Source: JAJPHW01 sp963799065 | GTDB taxonomy: Bacteria > Acidobacteriota > Terriglobia > Terriglobales > Acidobacteriaceae | Reading direction: 5' to 3' | Assembly (NCBI GenBank): GCA_963799065.1 | Contig: CAWCVJ010000003.1 | Span: forward strand, 496,001-560,000 | Length of the DNA: 64,000 bases | In this document: positions 1 to 8,130 of the stretch, in pieces | Layout of the letters: every line of letters starts with the position of its first letter | Numbering within the stretch: the stretch's first letter is position 1 | Translations under genes and position numbers: made by a program | The notes under the pieces: model-generated | The model's database searches: none | Told to the model about the DNA's origin: nothing | What the model saw: the letters and a program-made list of their open reading frames with translations, nothing else

Positions 1-56
1 TCGTACACGCGAGATCCCTCACTCCGCCTGAAGTGTGGCTGCGTTCGGGATGACTG
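1..56 (+). repeat. dispersed intergenic repeat, family A, copy 1
   Basis: This stretch begins with CACGCGAGATCCCTC and ends with CGGGATGAC, with a variable partly self-complementary middle. The same frame recurs near 42650, 51390, 58575 and, inverted, 61855. It lies upstream of the first gene and has no coding potential. Confidence 0.6.
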
Positions 57-144
57 GCGGAGGATGCGGTCGGGCCTGAAGCGGGAAGGTCACCTTACCG
101 TGCCGGCTTGCAGGCCCATGCTAAAATCGAGCTACAGCGAAAAC

Positions 145-1248
145 ATGCTCCCTGACATTGAAAACTTAATGCGCCTGCAGGAAGCTGACCGGGAAATCCG
201 GCGCCTGCAGGATGAAGTTGCCGCCCTTCCCAAACGTGTTGCCGTCATCGAAGAAAAGCTAGCCGGAACGAAGACTGCCCTCGAAGCCGCGCGCGCCGCC
301 GTGAAAGGCGATGAAGCCGCCCGCCGCAAGTACGATGCCGCCATTCAGGATTTGCAAGGCAAGATATCGAAATACCGTGATCAGTCTCTGGGCGTCAAGA
401 CGAACGAACACTATAAAGCTTTAATGCTTGAGATCCAGCTGGCCGAGCAGGAGATTCGCTCCAACGAAGACAAAATTCTCGAGCTGATGATGAATGTGGA
501 TGGCCGGGAAAAAGAGGTTAAGGTTGTCGAAGCACGGCTGAAGGCGGAGACTGCGGAAGTCGAGAAAGAAAAGAATCAAGCGCGCGAGCAAACCGCGGAA
601 GACGAAAAGCTTCTCGTAGGATGGCGGGCTAAGCGCGCAACCGCCCACGGCGCGGTGAATCCCGATCTTATCCGGCATTACGAGCGGGTGATGAAATTTC
701 GCGGATCGGGCATTGCGGAAGTCCGCGACCAGAAATGCATGGGATGCCAGACGCTACTCCGTCCGCAAACATATAATGAGGTTCGCAGCGGGCAGACGGT
801 GATTTGCGAATCCTGCCAGCGCATTCTTTACTTCGATCCCAGCCGTGAAGACGCTGCGCTCAAGCCAGTTCCAGTGGCAAAGAAAAAAGTTCGCCACAAG
901 GTTCATGCCGCGCGAGCGTGGTTCTATCGTTCGGACTTCGATAACGCGGGCGAAGTATTCATCGCGGTCTCGAATGGCGAAATGCGCTCCAGTTGCCGGG
1001 TTTACGACGCGCACTCCGGCCGCAAGGTGGGGATGACGCGAAGCCGTGAAGGCGATTTCGTCAACGCCTTCGCTTACGAAATCGGCAACGGAATTCAGCT
1101 CAAGAATGGATTCGTCGAAAAGGAATTGGACGAGTGGGGATCGGAACTTCCGACGGCGGTACTCGACGAGTTGCACAAAGATCTCAAGATTGCGCGCGCC
1201 CTGCTCGGGCCTGAAACCGAGCCTGCGAATCAGCCCGCAGCCAGTTAA
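145..1248 (+). CDS. coiled-coil protein with C4-type zinc ribbon and extra C-terminal domain
   Basis: The 367-residue product starts with a long charged helical region (about residues 1-190, heptad-like, rich in E/K/R), followed by a zinc ribbon with CMGC near residue 200 and CESC about 25 residues later. This is the layout of the widespread C4-type zinc ribbon (DUF164/zf-RING_7) family, whose function is poorly defined. Usual members are about 240-250 residues; here roughly 120 extra residues follow the ribbon. I chose the ATG at 145 because family members begin with a sequence like LPDIENLMRLQEAD; the frame stays open upstream to 64. It is not obviously in an operon: the next gene, HU, has its own leader. 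Confidence 0.75.
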   Translation: MLPDIENLMRLQEADREIRRLQDEVAALPKRVAVIEEKLAGTKTALEAARAAVKGDEAARRKYDAAIQDLQGKISKYRDQSLGVKTNEHYKALMLEIQLAEQEIRSNEDKILELMMNVDGREKEVKVVEARLKAETAEVEKEKNQAREQTAEDEKLLVGWRAKRATAHGAVNPDLIRHYERVMKFRGSGIAEVRDQKCMGCQTLLRPQTYNEVRSGQTVICESCQRILYFDPSREDAALKPVPVAKKKVRHKVHAARAWFYRSDFDNAGEVFIAVSNGEMRSSCRVYDAHSGRKVGMTRSREGDFVNAFAYEIGNGIQLKNGFVEKELDEWGSELPTAVLDELHKDLKIARALLGPETEPANQPAAS

Positions 1249-1434
1249 GCAAGCGCGATCTACTGTCAGGCAGTAGTCCAAAAAGTCACAAGTACATCCT
1301 CAATTCCCCTGTAAATCGTGGCAAAACTGACCCCGGAATCCTCAAAGCCGCATGTTTTGTGGCCTTTTATGGTTCGCTTTCGAGGAAATCCGCATAAAGT
1401 GCGGTCAAAACGCTTCTTTTCCACAGCCGAGGGG

Positions 1435-1440
1435 TATAGT
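1435..1440 (+). promoter_or_regulatory. putative -10 element for the HU gene
   Basis: TATAGT lies about 50 bases before the HU start codon. No convincing -35 is present at 17 bases; TTTTCCACA (1417-1425), which resembles a DnaA box variant, sits just upstream. The call rests on position and hexamer only. Confidence 0.3.
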
Positions 1441-1490
1441 ATGGCGTTCATCGCAGCTAAATCAATTGTTCCATTCCGATAGGAGGATCC

Positions 1491-1793
1491 ATGGCTTCAG
1501 GCATGACCAAGACTCAGCTGGTGCGTCATTTGGCTGAGAAACTTGAAACCAATAACAAGACCATCGCTGCATTCCTTGAGCAACTCAGCGACGTCGCGGT
1601 GAAAGAAACGAAGAAGAACGGCGTGTTTGTTGTTCCCGGGTTGGGCCGTCTGGTAAAGGCGCACCGCAAAGCCCGCATGGGACGCAATCCGCAAACCGGT
1701 GAACCGATTCAGATCAAAGCAAAGACGGTGGTGAAGTTCCGCATCGCGAAGGCGACCAAGGATGCGATCGCTCCTCCGGCGCCAAAGAAGTAG
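1491..1793 (+). CDS. HU-family DNA-binding protein
   Basis: A 100-residue basic protein of the HU/IHF family, the nucleoid proteins that bind and bend DNA as dimers. The N-terminal helical part (MTKTQLVRHLAEKLETNNK) is followed by the beta-arm region with GRNPQTGEPIQIKAKTVVKF, the family signature, and a short Ala/Pro/Lys tail. Start choice is supported by a strong AGGAGG seven bases before ATG. The gene is monocistronic: its own leader precedes it and an intrinsic terminator follows within 30 bases. It could be a specialised paralogue rather than the main HU; sequence alone cannot tell. Confidence 0.92.
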   Translation: MASGMTKTQLVRHLAEKLETNNKTIAAFLEQLSDVAVKETKKNGVFVVPGLGRLVKAHRKARMGRNPQTGEPIQIKAKTVVKFRIAKATKDAIAPPAPKK

Positions 1794-1822
1794 GTTAGGT
1801 TTCAAAGTTAGGAGAAGTACAG

Positions 1823-1854
1823 AGGCCGGCCCATGCGCCGGCCTTCTGCTTTTT
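1823..1854 (+). terminator. intrinsic terminator after HU gene
   Basis: A perfect 8-bp stem AGGCCGGC/GCCGGCCT with a 6-base loop is followed by TCTGCTTTTT. It sits 30 bases after the HU stop codon. Confidence 0.8.
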
Positions 1855-2053
1855 CGAGGGGATTTGGCAGCAGCAAATCCCGTTTGCCAATCGCGAATTG
1901 CGACGTAAGCCTCCTGTCGTACCTCGGCATCCAACTAAATACGATTACTTACAGAAGTTACTTGCGTTTTGAATTGGTTCGCGGTAAGTATGAGAAACAA
2001 ATTCGGCGGAAACCTTGCGCCGGGCGCGGGGTTTCCAGGAGGGGGATGAATTC

Positions 2054-2605
2054 GTGATACCTGAGTCACACCCGCTGCAGAAGTTGTTCGTTGAACTGGT
2101 CGGACGACATTACGCGCAGGAGATCGGGATCCGCGACTCTCAAGTGGTGAACTATGTCGCGCACCTGCTCACCGAATTCTGCGAAGCCGAACAGCTGTTC
2201 AAGGTGCGCGATGCCGCGGAGCGGCGGCTCACCGACGTCGGCGAAATGCTGATCGAATCGGATCCCGTATACGGCCCGGCGCCGTCGTTCGAGCGTGAAC
2301 GCGAGGTGCGCAAACACATTGGCGACTACACATTATTCTTCGCGGGGATGTTTCCAGAGAGCATCAATCACTATCGGCTACGCCGCAACCGCGTGGAAAA
2401 TTTTGTGGAATGGATTAAGGCTGGAAAAGAAAGCTACTACGTGGTGTCGAAGTTCGAGCACTTCGAGTATGAGAAAGTGGCGCCACTATTCGCCCGCCTG
2501 TCGCGGAATTTCGAAGATTGCGTCTACGGCTTGAACATGGTGAAGAACGAGTTACAGGACATGCAGCATCCCATCGTTCGTGTGGATCGCGATTTGCTGA
2601 CGTAA
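2054..2605 (+). CDS. conserved hypothetical protein, 183 aa
   Basis: I do not recognise a named family. The protein is soluble, mostly helical by composition, with no signal peptide or membrane segment; a stretch near residues 70-130 (IESDPVYGPAP, then RKHIGDYTLFFAGMFPESI) looks well conserved in character. The frame is open from a TTG at 2015, but a GTG at 2054 is preceded by AGGAGGGGG at good spacing, so I place the start there. It converges on rsmD with only 6 bases between the two stops. Expression probably starts after the HU terminator. Confidence 0.65.
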   Translation: MIPESHPLQKLFVELVGRHYAQEIGIRDSQVVNYVAHLLTEFCEAEQLFKVRDAAERRLTDVGEMLIESDPVYGPAPSFEREREVRKHIGDYTLFFAGMFPESINHYRLRRNRVENFVEWIKAGKESYYVVSKFEHFEYEKVAPLFARLSRNFEDCVYGLNMVKNELQDMQHPIVRVDRDLLT

Positions 2606-2611
2606 TTCGCC

Positions 2612-3169
2612 CTACCCGGCACGATAGAAGCTCAGCACTGCGTCGCCCTGCGCAAGCGTGCGGTATCGCCGCAGACTTCCGAAAGACTCTCCTGGATCGA
2701 ACTTCTTGAAGTGCTCTGCGATCACAAGTGCGTTGGGATTCAGAATGCCCACTTCCGCAAGCTCGGCCAGCGTCTCTCCGTAAACTTTTTCCATGCTGTA
2801 GGGCGGATCGACAAAAACGTGGCTCACCGGTCCGGCTAACGATCGCAATGCTTTGCGAACGTCGCGAGCGTGAATCTGAAATCCGGCCTCGATTCCTAAG
2901 AGTTTTAAGTTCTTGCGGATCAGTTCGGTCGCCGCGGGCGATGATTCGACGAACTGAACCATGGCTGCGCCCCGGCTTACCGCTTCGATACCGACCGCAC
3001 CGGTGCCGGCGAAGAGGTCAAGCCAAGTGGTTCCCGCGAGCGCATGGGGATTTCCCGGCGAGAGCACATTGAAGAGCGTTTCTCGAAGGCGATCGGAGGT
3101 GGGACGCAAATCGAGTTCAATCGCGGGCAGCAATTTGCGGCTGCGGAATTTTCCGGCGATGACGCGCAT
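2612..3169 (-). CDS. rsmD: 16S rRNA (guanine-N2)-methyltransferase RsmD
   Basis: This 185-residue protein matches RsmD, which methylates G966 of 16S rRNA during 30S assembly using S-adenosylmethionine. Visible motifs are the N-terminal MRVIAGKFRSRKL, the SAM-binding loop DLFAGTGAVG (residues 51-60), an acidic ribose-binding E76 in FVESSP, and the catalytic DPPY (121-124) typical of base amino-methyltransferases. Length is normal for the family. Often rsmD is followed by coaD; here it is not, the downstream neighbour being the convergent hypothetical gene. Confidence 0.93.
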   Translation of the reverse strand: MRVIAGKFRSRKLLPAIELDLRPTSDRLRETLFNVLSPGNPHALAGTTWLDLFAGTGAVGIEAVSRGAAMVQFVESSPAATELIRKNLKLLGIEAGFQIHARDVRKALRSLAGPVSHVFVDPPYSMEKVYGETLAELAEVGILNPNALVIAEHFKKFDPGESFGSLRRYRTLAQGDAVLSFYRAG

Positions 3170-3247
3170 GACTGAATGTTATTTCGAGCGGCAGCGTGCG
3201 TAAGAGCCGCGATTCGATTTTAGAGTATCGATTGGGATGGAGAGTTC

Positions 3248-4330
3248 CTATCTCCTGAGGGCGGAAAGGACACGCAAGATTCGGTCGCGCTGGGTGTTCA
3301 CAATTTTCCTTCGGGCTGCCATGAAGTGCACGACCTCTCCGCCAAAGCCCTTCTTGAATAAAGCGGGCCCTGTAGCGTTATTTTCGGTGTACCCGCCGAA
3401 ATCGTATTCGGTGCAGCCGCGCCGCTTGGCCCAAAGCAAGGCATGCCACTGCAAGATATGGCCGGCGCTGGCGGACTCAAACTTTTCAGCCGCTCCCCAT
3501 ATATACCAGCAGCGCAGTCCCGATCTGACTAAGACTGCGCCGCCGAGGATTCGATTCCGGTTTCTGGCCAGGAGCAGTGTACCCCGATGGGGGTCGTGCA
3601 ACAGCCAGCGAACGATGTGGCGGAGACGGGGGATGGGATCGGCGTGGAATTCTTTGCGAAGGGACAACTCGGCGTATAGCTTGAGAAATTCCTCGAGTTC
3701 TTCCTCGGTGTGGGCCTGTTCGACGACCATCCCGACGCGAGCCGCCTTGTGTATCTCGTAGCGGGTGGTCTTACGAAATCCGGCAATGATTTCGTCATCG
3801 TTCCTTTTCAAGTCAAGCCTCAAGGTGATGCGTGAGCCCTCGAGGGGCAGCCACCCACTTTGGGCGAAGGCGTTTTCAGCAGCGGGATTCTTGCCGGGAA
3901 CGACTTCGGGGCTGGCCTTGATGAAAGCGAAACCCTCGGCTTTGCTGTGGCGAGCGAGAGCTTCCAGAGCCGGGCGCAGAACGGAGTCGTCCCCGCTTAT
4001 GGGGCCTTTGTTCATGACGAGAGCCTTGAAGGGACGCGCCAATCGGCCGAGGGGATGCAAAGTGCCGCAAGTGGCGAACGATTTGATTCGATTATTTTCG
4101 CGATAGATACAGAAGCGCGTGCCAGCGACAAACTGGTTCTCTTCGGTGCGGGCCCATTGGGGAAACTGAAAGGGGTGAGATCTATTCTGGGAGTCCAGAA
4201 AATTGACGACTTCATGAAGCAGATCGGCGTTCATCGAGTGGGGAAGAGCCAATTCAAGAGTGGCATCGACCTTGGGCTCCGCGATGGAGGCGATCACGTG
4301 CATCGGACTTTGAATCGCGTTGGGACGCAT
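3248..4330 (-). CDS. FemAB-like GNAT aminoacyl/peptidoglycan-bridge transferase
   Basis: The protein resembles the FemAB/GNAT-like acyltransferases annotated as lipid II:glycine glycyltransferase, enzymes that transfer amino acids to peptidoglycan precursors or, in broader members, act in capsule and polysaccharide assembly. The C-terminal half carries the GNAT-like signature: ILGGAVLV, then YIWGAAE, then LQWHALLWAKRRGCTEYDFGG (interrupted here), then ALFKKGFGGE. No signal peptide or membrane segment. Start is uncertain: the frame is open to a GTG at 4387 and none of 4387, 4330 or 4303 has a clear ribosome-binding site. The exact substrate cannot be read from sequence. Confidence 0.75.
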   Translation of the reverse strand: MRPNAIQSPMHVIASIAEPKVDATLELALPHSMNADLLHEVVNFLDSQNRSHPFQFPQWARTEENQFVAGTRFCIYRENNRIKSFATCGTLHPLGRLARPFKALVMNKGPISGDDSVLRPALEALARHSKAEGFAFIKASPEVVPGKNPAAENAFAQSGWLPLEGSRITLRLDLKRNDDEIIAGFRKTTRYEIHKAARVGMVVEQAHTEEELEEFLKLYAELSLRKEFHADPIPRLRHIVRWLLHDPHRGTLLLARNRNRILGGAVLVRSGLRCWYIWGAAEKFESASAGHILQWHALLWAKRRGCTEYDFGGYTENNATGPALFKKGFGGEVVHFMAARRKIVNTQRDRILRVLSALRR

Positions 4331-4604
4331 GATTGGCGCGGAATTGGGATTGTTACAATTTTCTCCACCGCGATGTTCCCTTCCCACTCAGGCAAGCATA
4401 ACGCGGCCAGCGGGACGCGACGAACATCGTGCGAAGGGAATGTTAACAATGGCGGTTCGCGAGGCTGTGAGAGAACTCGCGAAAGGGAGTCTGGATTCTG
4501 CGCAAGGCCGAGTACCTTCGATTTCCTCGCGTGAAACTCTAGTACGCCCCGCGGAGTCTAATCGAGTAGCTTTCCTGTAGCATGGAAGCGTGGGCAGATT
4601 TTTG

Positions 4605-5735
4605 ATGCGCAACTGGACGATTCCGGCGGGCCGCCTATTTGGGGTCGAGATTCGGATTCACCTTACTTTTGTTTTTCTGCTGATTTTTATCTGGCTGACC
4701 GAGTCGGCAGCGCGCGTTAGCCTGAATCCTGCGCGGGGCGCGGCCCTAGCGGGGATGATTCTTCTGGCTGTCGTACTGCACGAAATGTCCCACGCCCTAG
4801 CCGGCCTGCATGGCGGTCTTCCCGTCAAAGCAATCATCCTGCTTCCGCTGGGCGGCATCACGCAGCTTGATGAAGCGCGGATGACGGCGCAGGCTAATGC
4901 GCAAGATTGGAAGCGCGATATCCGCATCGCGATGGCGGGCCCGCTGACGAGCTTGCTGATCGCGTTTGTTTCGGGCAGCATTCTGATTGCGGTGAATCCG
5001 GAGTTGCATCTTTGGACGAAGCCCTTCCTGCGTTCCGACGACTTGTTGCGGAGCTTCGTCTGGGCCAATGTTTGGATCGGAGTTTTCAATCTGCTTCCGG
5101 CGTATCCGCTGGACGGTGGACGCATTCTGCAAGCGTTACTGCGGCGCAAAATGGACGCCGCGCTAGCCACGCGCCGCGCCGTTTCCATCGGGCAAACCTT
5201 TGCCACGATCTTCATGCTCACCGGCATGTTGTGGAACATTTGGCTGACCATGGCGGGATTCTTTCTCTTCGTGGCGGCGCAGTTGGAAGAGCGCAGCATT
5301 CTGTTTCAATCCGTGCTGGAAAACGTCCGGCTGGAAGATATCATGCTCACCGATTTTGCCACGCTCTCGCCCGCCGACACGCTGGAAGACGCCTTGGAGA
5401 AGGCCGTTCACTCGTTGCAGGACGACTTTCCGGTAATTCGCGGCAGCGATATGGTCGGCGTGATCTCGCGGCAGAAAATCCTGCAGGCGCTGCGGGCGGA
5501 AGGCAACGGCTACGTGCAAGCGGTGATGAATCGCATCTTCGAAGTGGCGCAGAAGAAAGAATCGCTGGCTTCGGCATTCCGTAAGCTCAGCGCACGCAAT
5601 CTCAGCATCATTCCCGTAGTCGAAGAGCAGCGGCTGGTCGGAATCGTGACTTTGCAGAACCTGACGCACTCGATGTCATTGCTGGCCGAGAGCCGGAAGC
5701 TGCGCCGCGCCGATCAGGCTTCGAAGTCGAATTAG
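4605..5735 (+). CDS. site-2 protease family (M50) membrane metalloprotease with CBS pair
   Basis: A 376-residue inner-membrane protease of the S2P/rhomboid-independent M50 family. Zinc ligands are visible as HEMSH (residues 59-63) and the distal NLLPAYPLDGG (162-172). Several membrane segments occupy residues 15-235; the C-terminal 140 residues form a tandem CBS domain (DIMLTDFATLSPADTLEDAL and later VVEEQRLVGIVTL), which in related proteins binds adenine nucleotides and gates activity. The CBS-bearing subclass resembles SpoIVFB-like proteases, but the substrate here is unknown. A GTG at 4590 is an alternative start. Convergent with the next gene, sharing 4 bases. Confidence 0.88.
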   Translation: MRNWTIPAGRLFGVEIRIHLTFVFLLIFIWLTESAARVSLNPARGAALAGMILLAVVLHEMSHALAGLHGGLPVKAIILLPLGGITQLDEARMTAQANAQDWKRDIRIAMAGPLTSLLIAFVSGSILIAVNPELHLWTKPFLRSDDLLRSFVWANVWIGVFNLLPAYPLDGGRILQALLRRKMDAALATRRAVSIGQTFATIFMLTGMLWNIWLTMAGFFLFVAAQLEERSILFQSVLENVRLEDIMLTDFATLSPADTLEDALEKAVHSLQDDFPVIRGSDMVGVISRQKILQALRAEGNGYVQAVMNRIFEVAQKKESLASAFRKLSARNLSIIPVVEEQRLVGIVTLQNLTHSMSLLAESRKLRRADQASKSN

Positions 5736-6385
5736 AATTTGAAGACTAATCCCAGCGAGGGCTCGGCGATGTGACCATAGCCGCTGGTGACCAGTTCCGC
5801 CTGGTGAAAGTTCGGCGGACGATAGATGAATCCGCGATATTGCAAGCGCACCGCGAAGTGCGAAACAAAGGGAAGCTTATCGATGTATGGAAATTTGGTG
5901 AAGAGACGATAATCCAGGCCGCCGCCGTATAGAAATGCAAGCTGCGTTTCGCCGACGGCCGTAACATTCTGCTGAAATCCGTTGATGTATTCGTATGAAG
6001 GATTGAACTTCAAGCCGCCGATGCCGCCGAGCAGGAATGGCTCCAGGTTGCGGGTTTCGATTGGGCTGTAGACATAGGCCGCACTGTATTCGCTGATTTT
6101 CGATTGCACCCGGAAGTCGAATTGCGGAATGGCGTAGAGCTGTGAGTTGCCGGCGCGGCCGTAGTTAAATTCGACGGAGCTATGCGAATCGAAGCGGAAG
6201 CGCGCGGTGAACAGGAACGCGCCGCCGTCGGTGGCGGTCTGGGTGACGTTGTTGCCGTCGGTCTGCTTGCTGAAAATCGCGCCGCCGTTGAGGCTGGCGT
6301 CGACGCGGTTGTACTGCGCAAAGGCGGGGGCGGCTACCAGCAGTGCGGCGAACAAGAAAAGTTTTGCGGTCGAGCTTCTAACCAT
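5732..6385 (-). CDS. outer-membrane beta-barrel protein
   Basis: A 217-residue protein with a clear Sec signal peptide (residues 1-23, ending APAFAQ) followed by alternating-pattern strands rich in Y, F, R and N and ending in phenylalanine (LGLVFKF), the terminal signature recognised by the BAM machinery. It resembles small OmpA/OmpW-like eight-stranded barrels found in many Acidobacteriota. No periplasmic domain. The gene lies downstream of serA on the same strand with an 81-base gap, so it may be transcribed separately. Function is not predictable beyond the barrel. Confidence 0.78.
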   Translation of the reverse strand: MVRSSTAKLFLFAALLVAAPAFAQYNRVDASLNGGAIFSKQTDGNNVTQTATDGGAFLFTARFRFDSHSSVEFNYGRAGNSQLYAIPQFDFRVQSKISEYSAAYVYSPIETRNLEPFLLGGIGGLKFNPSYEYINGFQQNVTAVGETQLAFLYGGGLDYRLFTKFPYIDKLPFVSHFAVRLQYRGFIYRPPNFHQAELVTSGYGHIAEPSLGLVFKF

Positions 6386-6466
6386 GAGGCTCCTAGGTTG
6401 CGAATGATGATGGATAGGATGCTTCCATCATAGAGCCTGGGGCGGAAAATTGACGAGGCCGACCGA

Positions 6467-8071
6467 CTAAAACAATCGCACCGCTTTGGCGACTTCGACG
6501 GCTCGAACATGCCGCAGTTCCGCCAGAACGCTCGCCGGAACTTTTCCATCGACGTGGACCACGGCGATCGCGAGGCGCGGCGAATCAGACTTCGCTCCGT
6601 TGCCGCGGCGTCCAAGAGAAAAATCCGCGATGTTGATTTCGTGCTCACCGAGGATCGTGCCGACCCGGCCAATCACGCCGGGCACGTCGCGGTTGCGGAG
6701 GTAGATCAAATTTTGCTCCAGGGGAGCTTCTACGTCGATACCGTCGATGTGCAGAAGCCGGGGGGCATGTTGATGCAGCACCGCGCCCTTCACGGTATGC
6801 TCCTCACCCGCTTTTGCTTTCAGCGTGACCGATAGCACATTGCCCGCACCGCCCATCGCTGGCTTCGCCTTGCGCTCTTCATGCAGGCGCAATCCGCGAG
6901 AAGCAGCCATAGCGGCGGCGTTTACCAGATTTGCTTTTTCATCCAGAGAGACGTTTAGGATGCCCTGAATGGCTGCATTGCGAATGAGCTCGGTTTTCCA
7001 TTCGGCGATGGCTCCGCTGTAGACGATGGAAATTTCTTCGCACGCGCCGTCGGTGATCTGCGCAAGAAAAGATCCCAGACGCTCGGCCAGTACGGTGTAC
7101 GGCAGTATCTCGACATATTCATCGTGCGACACGGAAGGCACATTGACCGCATTCTGAATCACACCGTGCTTCAAATACTCTTTCACCTGCATGGCGATTT
7201 GAATGCCGACGGCTTCCTGCGCTTCGTTGGTCGATCCCGCGATATGGGGAGTGAGCAGCACATTGTCGATTGATGAGTAGGCGGAATTCTTGAGCGGCTC
7301 TTCGGTGAAGACGTCGAGAGCGGCAGCGGAAACCTGGCCCGACTTCAATGCCTCGGCAAAAGCCAGATCGTCGATGAGTTCTCCGCGGGCACAGTTCACG
7401 ACCTTCACGCCCTTTTTCATTTTCTTGAGCGACTCGGTGTTGATCATGCCCGCAGTCTGCGGCGTGAGCCCTACGTGTAACGTTAGGTAGTCCGCAACTG
7501 CATAGACTTCTTCGAGCGTATGCAGCTTCACTCCGTTATCTTTCGCGACATTCGCTTGCACAAAAGGATCGTGGCCGACGACCTCCATGCCGAATGCGCG
7601 GGCGCGCCTGGCGACTTCCATGCCGATCTTGCCCAGGCCGATAATGCCCAGCGTCTTGCCGCGGAGTTCCGTTCCCTGGAGTGACTTCTTTTCCCATTTG
7701 CCGGCGTGCATGAGGTCGTTGGCGCGGCAGACGAAGCGGGCCATGGCCAGCATCGTCGCGATGGTGTACTCGGCCACCGCGACCGCATTTGCGCCGGGCG
7801 TGTTCATGACCGCGATGCCCTTGCGCGTGGCTGGTTCAAGCTCGATGTTGTCGACGCCGACGCCGGCACGTCCGATGACGCGGAGCTTGGTGGCATGAGA
7901 CAACAACGCGGCGTTGACTTGAACCGCCGAGCGAACAATCAATGCGTCTGCGGTCGCGATGTGCTCCGCAAGTTTGCCGTCGATCTGTTCCGGGGTGATC
8001 ACGGTCCAACTGGGTTCGCGGAGCAAGTCTATGGCTGCGCTGGACATTTTTTCTGCGATGACGATCTTCAT
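6467..8071 (-). CDS. serA: D-3-phosphoglycerate dehydrogenase with ACT domain
   Basis: SerA (534 residues) oxidises 3-phosphoglycerate to 3-phosphohydroxypyruvate with NAD+, the first committed step of serine synthesis. The sequence shows RAGVGVDNIE near 68-77, the NAD loop GLGKIG (145-150), the catalytic Arg/Glu/His triad region (NCARGELID, later LLTPHIAGST), an intervening domain and a C-terminal ACT domain (RDVPGVIGRVGTILGEHEINIADFSLGR, interrupted here) that usually gives serine feedback. Length is that of the long, Mycobacterium/Bacillus-like type. Upstream on the same strand, 59 bases away, is a class V aminotransferase that can supply the next step. Confidence 0.95.
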   Translation of the reverse strand: MKIVIAEKMSSAAIDLLREPSWTVITPEQIDGKLAEHIATADALIVRSAVQVNAALLSHATKLRVIGRAGVGVDNIELEPATRKGIAVMNTPGANAVAVAEYTIATMLAMARFVCRANDLMHAGKWEKKSLQGTELRGKTLGIIGLGKIGMEVARRARAFGMEVVGHDPFVQANVAKDNGVKLHTLEEVYAVADYLTLHVGLTPQTAGMINTESLKKMKKGVKVVNCARGELIDDLAFAEALKSGQVSAAALDVFTEEPLKNSAYSSIDNVLLTPHIAGSTNEAQEAVGIQIAMQVKEYLKHGVIQNAVNVPSVSHDEYVEILPYTVLAERLGSFLAQITDGACEEISIVYSGAIAEWKTELIRNAAIQGILNVSLDEKANLVNAAAMAASRGLRLHEERKAKPAMGGAGNVLSVTLKAKAGEEHTVKGAVLHQHAPRLLHIDGIDVEAPLEQNLIYLRNRDVPGVIGRVGTILGEHEINIADFSLGRRGNGAKSDSPRLAIAVVHVDGKVPASVLAELRHVRAVEVAKAVRLF

Positions 8072-8130
8072 GACGAATGAACTCCCATCAAACTTGAGTT
8101 GTTATGAATCAGGGGATTCTTGCGAACGCT

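Noticed and set aside
3860..4534. 224-codon plus-strand frame over the FemAB-like gene
   Set aside because: Opposite strand of a better supported gene; no recognisable domain.
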